The notes under the pieces are model-generated. The model was not told the DNA's origin, did no database searches, and saw nothing but the letters and a program-made list of their open reading frames with translations. A stretch of 64,000 nucleotides of DNA from NCBI RefSeq assembly GCF_000473145.1, contig NZ_KI421500.1, positions 3,373,725 to 3,437,724 of the forward strand, in the 5' to 3' direction. This stretch comes from Leisingera daeponensis DSM 23529 (GTDB taxonomy: Bacteria > Pseudomonadota > Alphaproteobacteria > Rhodobacterales > Rhodobacteraceae). A program made the position numbers and the translations under genes. This document shows, piece after piece, positions 58,218 to 64,000 of the stretch (positions within the stretch are counted from its first letter, which is position 1; each line of letters begins with the position of its first letter).

Positions 58218-59599
58218 GCGCAGCGGTCAATGTCAGCGGCTCCCTCCGCCGCCGCCTGCTGCTGCAGCTGGTGGGGAGCGCAGCGCTGCTGGCGGCGGTG
58301 CTGTTCTTTGCGGTGCTGGGGTTTGTCCGCACGGTGGCCGAGGAAAGCCACGACAGGATCCTGCAGGCCTCGGCAACCTCGATACTGGACTCCGTTTCGG
58401 TGCAAGCGGGGGAAATCACTGCCGACATCCCCTATGCCGCCCTGTCGATGCTGGGCAATGTCAGCGATGACCGGGTGTTTTACCGGATCGCAAGCCCCGC
58501 CGGGGTGCTGACCGGATATGCCGATCTGCCGGTGGCTGAGCAACCGGTGCAGCCGCGGCAGCCGCTGTTTGAAACCGCCGCGTACAAGGGGGAGACGATC
58601 CGGGCGGTGACGGTGTCGCGCCGCCTGGCGGCGCAGGGCGCGCCGGTGGCGGTGCAGGTGTCGGTGGCCCAGACCCGCACCGGCCAGGCGGCCTTGCTGG
58701 AGCAGCTGTTCCGGTCCGCGCTGTTTCTGGGGGTGGGCTTTTTCGTGCTGGCCTCGGGCCTGGCGGTTTGGGCCGCGCAGTCCAGCATCACCCCGCTGCG
58801 CTCGCTGACCGAGGCGATCTCGCGGCGCGGTCCCAAGGATCTGCGCCCGGTCACCCGCCCGGTGCCCGCCGAGATGTCGCCGCTGGTCTTGTCGCTCAAC
58901 AGTTTCATCCGCCGCTTGCAGGCCTCGCTGGGCCGGTCCGAGGACTTCATCGCCGAAGCCGCGCACCGGGTGCGCACGCCGCTGGCGACAGTGCGCGCCC
59001 AGGCCGAGGTCACGCTGATGCGGGTGGAGAATGAAGACAACCGGGCCAGCCTGCGCGAGATGATCCGCGCCATCGACGAAAGCTCCCGCGCGGCGGGGCA
59101 GCTTTTGGATCACGCCATGGTGTCGTTCCGCGCTGACAGCCTGGAGCGGCAGGAGGTCAATCTGACCGCGCTGGCCCGCGACCTGACGGAGCGGCTGCAG
59201 CCGGTGGCGGAGCTTAAGGATATTGTGCTGCATTTCCAAGGTGCTGACGATATCAGCATCCTGGGCGATGCGATCCTGCTGCAAAACGCGGTGCGCAATA
59301 TTCTGGACAATGCCATCAAGTATTCCGGCCGGGACAGGGACATACAGGTGCGCACCTCCCGCGCGGGCAGCGAGGCTCGCATCGAAGTCGAAGATGAGGC
59401 CGGCGGCTTTGCAGGCGAGGACACGGAAGTTTTGACCCGCCGGTTCGTCCGCGGCGCCAATGCGGCGGACACCATTGGCTCGGGGCTGGGCCTGACCATC
59501 GCCCGCGAGGTGGCCGAGGCTCACGGCGGCCGCCTGATTATCGAAAACAGCCAGACAGGAGCAGGCGCGTGCGTAACGCTTTGTTTTCCGCTCTCCTGA
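58214..59599 (+). CDS. tctE: TctE sensor histidine kinase
   Basis: A 461-residue sensor kinase with two membrane helices (about 16-38 and 170-192), a periplasmic sensor between them, a HAMP domain, the phosphoacceptor box EDFIAEAAHRVRTPLATVRA (His in AAHR) and ATP-binding N, G1 and G2 boxes (NILDNAIKYSGR; EDEAGGFAGED; GSGLGLTIAREV). It probably senses external carboxylate. Its 3' end overlaps the next gene by 31 bases. Confidence 0.93.
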   Translation: MSAAVNVSGSLRRRLLLQLVGSAALLAAVLFFAVLGFVRTVAEESHDRILQASATSILDSVSVQAGEITADIPYAALSMLGNVSDDRVFYRIASPAGVLTGYADLPVAEQPVQPRQPLFETAAYKGETIRAVTVSRRLAAQGAPVAVQVSVAQTRTGQAALLEQLFRSALFLGVGFFVLASGLAVWAAQSSITPLRSLTEAISRRGPKDLRPVTRPVPAEMSPLVLSLNSFIRRLQASLGRSEDFIAEAAHRVRTPLATVRAQAEVTLMRVENEDNRASLREMIRAIDESSRAAGQLLDHAMVSFRADSLERQEVNLTALARDLTERLQPVAELKDIVLHFQGADDISILGDAILLQNAVRNILDNAIKYSGRDRDIQVRTSRAGSEARIEVEDEAGGFAGEDTEVLTRRFVRGANAADTIGSGLGLTIAREVAEAHGGRLIIENSQTGAGACVTLCFPLS

Positions 59600-60603
59600 C
59601 GTGCCTGACCCTTGCGGCCGCAGCGGCAGCGGGGTTCGAGGTGGAGGAGCGGCATTGGATCGGCCCCGAGAACGGCACCCCGCTGCGGGTGATTTCGACC
59701 ACGGACACGGCGATTCTGGAGCCGCTGATCGGCAGCTTTCTGGAGGATCATCCGGAGGCGGCAATCGAATACACCGTGGCCAACAGCAGCGAGGTGATGA
59801 AGGCGGTGCTGGAGGGGCAGGAGCCGTTCGACGTGGCCCTGTCTTCGGCCATGGACTTGCAGACCAAGCTGGCCAATGACGGGTTCACCCGCCCGCACCG
59901 CTCAGCGGCGACTGCGCTGATCCCGGAATGGGGCGAGTGGCGCAGCCATGTGTTCGCCTTTTCCCTGGAACCCGCGTCCATCGTCGTGTCGGCGGCGGCG
60001 TTTTCCGGCGGCGAGGCCTTGCGCACGCGGCAGGACCTGATTTCGCTCTTGCGCGCGCAGCCGGAGCGGTTCCGCGGCAAGGTTGGCACCTATGATGTCT
60101 CGCTGAGCGGGCTGGGGTATCTCTTTGCGACGCAGGACGCGCGCACGTCGGAAACCTACTGGCGGCTGATGGAGGTCATCGGCAGCCTGGACCCGAAGCT
60201 GTTCTGCTGTTCCTCCAGCATGATCGAAAGCGTCGCGTCCGGGGAGATCCTGGTGGCCTATAACGTTCTGGGCAGCTATGCGCGGGCCCGGCGGGATCTG
60301 GCGGACAAGATCATCGTGATCGACCCCGAGGATTACACCCATCTGATGATGCGCTCTGCCGTGCTGCTGAAGGGCGGGCGTCAGCCCGGTCTGGCGCGCA
60401 GCTTTGCCGACCATCTGGCCGCCGCGGCCTGGTCGCAGCCGCCAGCGGAAAACTATCCGTTCACGCAGCCGCCGGTTGCCTTTGTGGACAGCGCCAGCCC
60501 GAAACGGCCGATTCAGCTGGGGCCGGGCCTGCTGGTCTATCTGGACGCCGAGAAGCGCCGCCGCTTCATGGCAGAATGGTTCAGCGCCGTGCGCAAGCAA
60601 TAA
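59569..60603 (+). CDS. Periplasmic substrate-binding protein linked to tctDE
   Basis: A 344-residue secreted binding protein (signal peptide ends about residue 22, AAAAAAGFEVEE) of the ABC-type iron(III)/solute-binding class. Typical parts are LRVISTTDTAILEPLIGSFLEDHP near the N-terminus and VGTYDVSLSGLGYLFATQD in the hinge. The start is GTG 59569, inside the tctE 3' end, so it is translationally coupled to the kinase. No ABC permease or ATPase is adjacent, so it may act as an accessory sensor that presents ligand to TctE. That role is inference. Confidence 0.85.
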   Translation: MRNALFSALLTCLTLAAAAAAGFEVEERHWIGPENGTPLRVISTTDTAILEPLIGSFLEDHPEAAIEYTVANSSEVMKAVLEGQEPFDVALSSAMDLQTKLANDGFTRPHRSAATALIPEWGEWRSHVFAFSLEPASIVVSAAAFSGGEALRTRQDLISLLRAQPERFRGKVGTYDVSLSGLGYLFATQDARTSETYWRLMEVIGSLDPKLFCCSSSMIESVASGEILVAYNVLGSYARARRDLADKIIVIDPEDYTHLMMRSAVLLKGGRQPGLARSFADHLAAAAWSQPPAENYPFTQPPVAFVDSASPKRPIQLGPGLLVYLDAEKRRRFMAEWFSAVRKQ

Positions 60604-60683
60604 CGCGGTTCCGCGGATGATCCGCCAGCGCCGGGGATGAGCCTTGGCGGCGAGGGCCGCCGATGGCGCCCAATCGGCCTATG

Positions 60684-61580
60684 CTATGCCCCCGCCTGCG
60701 CGGCGGCGGCTTTCTGTGCCTGCAGGCCGGTTGCGAACTCCATGAAGGCCCGGATCACCTTCACGTCGCGCCGCTGGGTCAGGTAGACCATGCTTTCGCT
60801 CATCTCCAGACCGGCCCCCTGCAGCCGGTATTGCACCAGTCGGCTGTCATGGCCGAACTCCGCCGCCGACACGAAACCGACGCCCGCGCCTGAGGCGGCA
60901 AGCTCCCGCACCGCCTCCCGTCCTTCGGCGACAATCGCGGGCTTCAGCGTGATCCCTTGCGTGCGGGCGGCCGCTTCGACCTTTTCGCGGGTTTTCGATC
61001 CGTCTTCGCGGAACACCAGCGGCAGGCGGGCCAGTTCCCTGAACGTCAGCGTCCGTTGCGAGGCCGGCAGCAGGCCGCGTGCGGCAAAGGCGGTGATTTC
61101 GGTCGCGCCGAGGTGCAGAACGCTCATGTCCTTGCCGGGGGTGAGGCTGCCGACGACGCCGATTTCGGCGTTGTAGGCCCGCAGTTCATCCAGGATAGCG
61201 CCGGTGTTCCCGGCCCGCAGGGAAATGGTGATATTCGGGTAACGCTGCTGGAACGGCCCCAGAAAGCCGGTCAGATGCTGCGCGGAATCGGCGATGATCC
61301 GCAGCTCGCCCCCGGCCGCAGCGCCGCTCTCGGACAGGTGCTCGGCGATCTGGCTCTCGACCTCGAAATATTGCTTCGTCAGCTGCAGCAGCTTTTCGCC
61401 CGCGCCGGTCAGGATGACCCGCTTCTTCTCGCGGTGAAACAGCAGCACATCGTGGTCCTGCTCCAGCTTCCGCACCTGTTCCGAGACCGCGGGCTGGGTG
61501 AGGTGCAGGGCCTCTGCGGCGCGGGAGAAACCGCCGAGGAGGGCGACATGATGGAAGGCCTTGAGCTGGGAATGGCGCAT
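60684..61580 (-). CDS. LysR family regulator of phosphonate genes
   Basis: A 298-residue LysR-type regulator: helix-turn-helix FHHVALLGGFSRAAEALHLT with QPAVSEQVRKLEQDHDVLLF (residues about 8-50) and a two-lobe effector domain. It is divergent from phnW, and a perfect 17-bp palindrome of T-N11-A type lies between them. It is probably the activator of 2-aminoethylphosphonate use, sensing that compound or an intermediate. Confidence 0.92.
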   Translation of the reverse strand: MRHSQLKAFHHVALLGGFSRAAEALHLTQPAVSEQVRKLEQDHDVLLFHREKKRVILTGAGEKLLQLTKQYFEVESQIAEHLSESGAAAGGELRIIADSAQHLTGFLGPFQQRYPNITISLRAGNTGAILDELRAYNAEIGVVGSLTPGKDMSVLHLGATEITAFAARGLLPASQRTLTFRELARLPLVFREDGSKTREKVEAAARTQGITLKPAIVAEGREAVRELAASGAGVGFVSAAEFGHDSRLVQYRLQGAGLEMSESMVYLTQRRDVKVIRAFMEFATGLQAQKAAAAQAGA

Positions 61581-61599
61581 GGCGGAAGTCCTGTTTTTC

Positions 61600-61616
61600 C
61601 ATAGGCTGAGCCTATG
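61600..61616. promoter_or_regulatory. Perfect T-N11-A palindrome, putative LysR operator
   Basis: CATAGGCTGAGCCTATG is an exact 8+1+8 palindrome containing T-N11-A, the LysR recognition pattern, 19 bases upstream of the lysR start and 78 bases upstream of the phnW start. Confidence 0.78.
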
Positions 61617-61694
61617 ATTAGATCGTTTTTTGCAATTTTACATATGGAAACCCCGGCGGCAATGATGCGGGCAACCTGCTTTGGGAGATTGCAG

Positions 61695-62882
61695 ATGAGT
61701 GTTTCGACGGACCCGCTTGAACCGCCCCGGCTGGGCGAGCCCTATTTGCTGACGCCGGGGCCGCTGACCACCTCCTATGCGGTGAAGCAGGCGATGCTGC
61801 GGGACTGGGGCAGCTGGGATGATGATTTCCGCGCCATGACCCGCGAGATCCGCCGCCGCCTGCTGGCGCTGCTGGGCGCAGGCGCGGAAGCGTTTGACTG
61901 CGTGCCGATGCAGGGTTCGGGCAGTTTTGCGGTGGAGGCGATGCTGGGCTCCTTCATTCCCCCCGGCGGCAAGGCGCTGGTGCTGGCCAACGGCGCCTAC
62001 GGCCAGCGCGCGGCGCAGACGCTCAGGTATCTGGGCCGCGATCATGCGGTGCTGGACAAGGGCGACTACCTGCCGCCGCGCGGGGCGGAGGTGGCGCAGA
62101 TCCTGGCGCAAGACCCCGCGATCACCCATGTGGTGGCGGTCCATTGCGAGACGTCTTCGGGCATTTTGAACCCGGTGGAGGAGATTTCGCAAGCCACCTA
62201 TGCGGCGGGGCGCAAGCTGCTGATAGACTCGATGTCGGCCTTTGGCGCGATCGGGCTGGAGCCTGCGCAGATCCGGTATGAGGCGATGGTGTCCTCGGCC
62301 AACAAGTGCATCGAAGGGGTGCCGGGCTTCGGCTTTATCCTTGCCCGCAAGGCGGAAATCGAGGCCGCCGAGGGTAACAGCCATTCGCTGTCCCTGGATG
62401 TGCATGCGCAATGGGCCGCGCTGGAGGCGACCGGCCAGTGGCGGTTCACGCCGCCGACACATGTTGCGGCCTCCTTTCTGGAGGCGCTGCGCGCGCATGA
62501 AGCGGAGGGCGGGGTGGCCGCGCGCGGCGCGCGCTATGCCAGGAACCGCGACGTGATGGTGGCGGGGATGCGGCAGCTGGGGTTCGAGACCCTGCTGGAC
62601 AGCCGCTGGCTGAGCCCCATCATCGTCACATTCTTTTGCCCTGCGGACCGTAATTTCGAGTTCAGCCGCTTTTACGATCTGATGAAGGCGAAGGGCTTTA
62701 TCCTCTACCCGGGCAAGCTGACGGTGGTGGACAGCTTCCGCATCGGCTGCATCGGGCAGATGGACGAACATGTGATACGGCGGGTTGTGGCCGCCGCCAA
62801 GGAAACCCTGGCCGAAATGGGGGTCGCCAGCGCGGCGCCCCCCGCTGCGGCCCTGAAAGAACGCGCCAAACTGGCCGCCTGA
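61695..62882 (+). CDS. phnW: 2-Aminoethylphosphonate:pyruvate transaminase
   Basis: A 395-residue class V PLP aminotransferase, PhnW, that moves the amino group of 2-aminoethylphosphonate to pyruvate, giving phosphonoacetaldehyde and alanine. Family motifs are PYLLTPGPLTTSYAVKQAM, VPMQGSGSFAVEAML, LLIDSMSAFGAIGLE and the PLP lysine in SSANKCIEGVPGFGF (Lys204). The start at 61695 has GGGAG upstream; a 27-codon extension to 61614 is rejected. The phosphonoacetate hydrolase gene is 20 bases downstream. Confidence 0.95.
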   Translation: MSVSTDPLEPPRLGEPYLLTPGPLTTSYAVKQAMLRDWGSWDDDFRAMTREIRRRLLALLGAGAEAFDCVPMQGSGSFAVEAMLGSFIPPGGKALVLANGAYGQRAAQTLRYLGRDHAVLDKGDYLPPRGAEVAQILAQDPAITHVVAVHCETSSGILNPVEEISQATYAAGRKLLIDSMSAFGAIGLEPAQIRYEAMVSSANKCIEGVPGFGFILARKAEIEAAEGNSHSLSLDVHAQWAALEATGQWRFTPPTHVAASFLEALRAHEAEGGVAARGARYARNRDVMVAGMRQLGFETLLDSRWLSPIIVTFFCPADRNFEFSRFYDLMKAKGFILYPGKLTVVDSFRIGCIGQMDEHVIRRVVAAAKETLAEMGVASAAPPAAALKERAKLAA

Positions 62883-62902
62883 GACACAAAGGACTTCAAG
62901 AC

Positions 62903-64000
62903 ATGACCACTGGAACCCCCTTCACCGGGCCTGTCAACGCCAACGGGCGCAGCTATCCGGCGCCCAAGGTTCCGGCGATTGCGATCTGCCTGGACGGCTG
63001 CGAGCCGGACTACCTGGAGGCGGCCATCGCCCAGGGGCTGATGCCAACGCTGAAGCGGATCCGCGAGACTGGCACGGACCGGCTGGCGCATTCGGTGATC
63101 CCGTCCTTCACCAATCCCAACAACCTCAGCATCGCGACGGGCCGGCCGCCTGCGGTGCACGGGATCTGCGGCAACTACCTTATCGACCCGGACACAGGCG
63201 AAGAAGTGATGATGAACGACGTGCGGTTTTTGCGCGCGCCCACCATCTTCTCGCAATTCTACGAGGCGGGCTGCCGGGTTGCCGTGGTCACCGCCAAGGA
63301 CAAGCTGCGGGCGCTTTTGGGGGCGGGCCTCAGGTTCGACGAAAACCGGGCGGTCGCGTTCTCCTCGGAGCGGTCGGGGGAGACCACCAAGGCGGAGCAC
63401 GGCATTGACAACGCCAGCGCGTGGCTCGGCATGGAGGTGCCGGAGGTCTATTCGGCGGAGCTGAGCGAGTTCGTCTTTGCCGCCGGGGTAAAGCTGTTGC
63501 AGGAGTTCCGCCCGGACGTGATGTACCTGTCGACCACCGACTACATCCAGCACAAGTTCGCCCCGGACGAGCAGGGCGCGCTGGACTTCTATGCGATGTT
63601 CGACAGGTATCTGGCGCAACTGGATGAAACGGGCGCGGCCATCGTGGTGACTGCCGATCACGGCATGAAACCCAAGCACCATGCCGACGGGTCGCCCAAT
63701 GTGGTCTACCTTCAGGATTATCTGGATGAAAGCCTGGGCGCGGGAAAGGCCCGGGTGATCCTGCCGATCACCGATCCTTATGTCGTCCACCACGGCGCGC
63801 TGGGGTCTTTTGCAACTGTGTACCTGCCCGATGGCGTGATAATGAGCGAGATCATTCCGCAGATTGAGGCCCTGGACGGGATTACCCATGTCTTTGACCA
63901 GGACGAGGCCGTGCGCCGTTTTGAGCTGCCCAAGGACCGGATCGGCCATCTGGTGGTGATCTCCGGCGAGAACGTCACGATTGGCACCTCGGCCCACCGT
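62903..64000 (+). CDS. phnA: Phosphonoacetate hydrolase (3' end outside window)
   Basis: The first 366 residues of PhnA, open to the window edge; the family is about 410-420. It is an alkaline-phosphatase-superfamily zinc enzyme that cleaves phosphonoacetate to acetate and phosphate. Visible metal residues are Asp31 (CLDG), Thr70 (SFTNPNN), Asp213 and His217 (TTDYIQHK), and Asp252/His253 (TADHGM). All are offset by 2 from the known Sinorhizobium ligands. The remaining His is expected just beyond the window. With PhnW and a phosphonoacetaldehyde dehydrogenase (phnY, expected next) this is the oxidative phosphonate route. AAGGA precedes the ATG. Confidence 0.94.
   Translation, partial: MTTGTPFTGPVNANGRSYPAPKVPAIAICLDGCEPDYLEAAIAQGLMPTLKRIRETGTDRLAHSVIPSFTNPNNLSIATGRPPAVHGICGNYLIDPDTGEEVMMNDVRFLRAPTIFSQFYEAGCRVAVVTAKDKLRALLGAGLRFDENRAVAFSSERSGETTKAEHGIDNASAWLGMEVPEVYSAELSEFVFAAGVKLLQEFRPDVMYLSTTDYIQHKFAPDEQGALDFYAMFDRYLAQLDETGAAIVVTADHGMKPKHHADGSPNVVYLQDYLDESLGAGKARVILPITDPYVVHHGALGSFATVYLPDGVIMSEIIPQIEALDGITHVFDQDEAVRRFELPKDRIGHLVVISGENVTIGTSAHR

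Noticed and set aside
1..64000. tRNA, rRNA, CRISPR arrays, transposons
   Set aside because: I scanned intergenic regions for tRNA-like stems, regularly spaced direct repeats and transposase motifs and found none. A dedicated search tool could still reveal a missed small RNA.

Overview
The window is high-GC, densely packed alphaproteobacterial DNA. Gene content points to a marine Rhodobacteraceae of the Roseobacter group (Leisingera/Phaeobacter/Ruegeria-like): PQQ synthesis, several TRAP transporters, a PhyR-NepR-EcfG stress locus, a LuxR/LuxI pair, phnW-phnA phosphonate genes, and long imperfect inverted repeats in intergenic DNA. This placement is inference from gene content and was not computed. 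No tRNA, rRNA, CRISPR array, transposase or prophage structural gene was found.

Layout. 0-3.5 kb: 3' part of pqqE, then a DNA ligase/exonuclease pair. 3.6-16.4 kb: a catabolic block on the minus strand with two TRAP transporters, an indolepyruvate:ferredoxin oxidoreductase (iorA-iorB), a MarR regulator and a cyclase-family amidohydrolase, closed by a GntR/UTRA regulator. It looks like an uptake-plus-degradation module for aryl-pyruvate or indole-type acids. 16.4-28.2 kb: a general-stress region with phyR, nepR, ecfG, a HisKA_2 sensor kinase, phospholipase D, Dps, two DUF1328 membrane peptides, a PRC-barrel protein, entericidin, ExoD and a Crp/Fnr regulator. Six upstream sites in it carry GGAAC-N16/17-(C/G)GTT or a close variant, so this appears to be a clustered EcfG regulon.

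28.4-32.2 kb: a MarR regulator with two phased operator palindromes, overlapping a long gene for a self-sufficient catabolic reductive dehalogenase. In that protein a B12/two-[4Fe-4S] dehalogenase is fused to an FMN/NAD(P)/[2Fe-2S] reductase. 32.2-51.5 kb: mostly housekeeping (rpsA, ihfB, lapA, trpF, trpB, trpA, ychF, rplY, pth, iunH). Mixed in are a nitroreductase with an HxlR regulator, a PRMT-like methyltransferase, PagL, an L-lactate dehydrogenase-type flavoprotein and a di-heme RoxA-like cytochrome. 51.5-54.1 kb: an XRE repressor with three phased operators facing a small two-gene unit, followed by luxR-luxI. 54.2-60.6 kb: a tripartite tricarboxylate transporter (tctCBA) divergent from its two-component system tctDE plus an extra binding protein. 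60.7-64 kb: a LysR regulator divergent from phnW-phnA, the 2-aminoethylphosphonate to phosphonoacetate route; the end of phnA lies outside the window.

The observations most worth a second look are the reductive dehalogenase and its operators, the back-to-back overlapping EcfG promoters between nepR and phyR, the XRE mini-switch (51.9-52.5 kb) with its 35-codon ORF, and an operator-like element shared by the cyclase-ior operon and the first TRAP operon.
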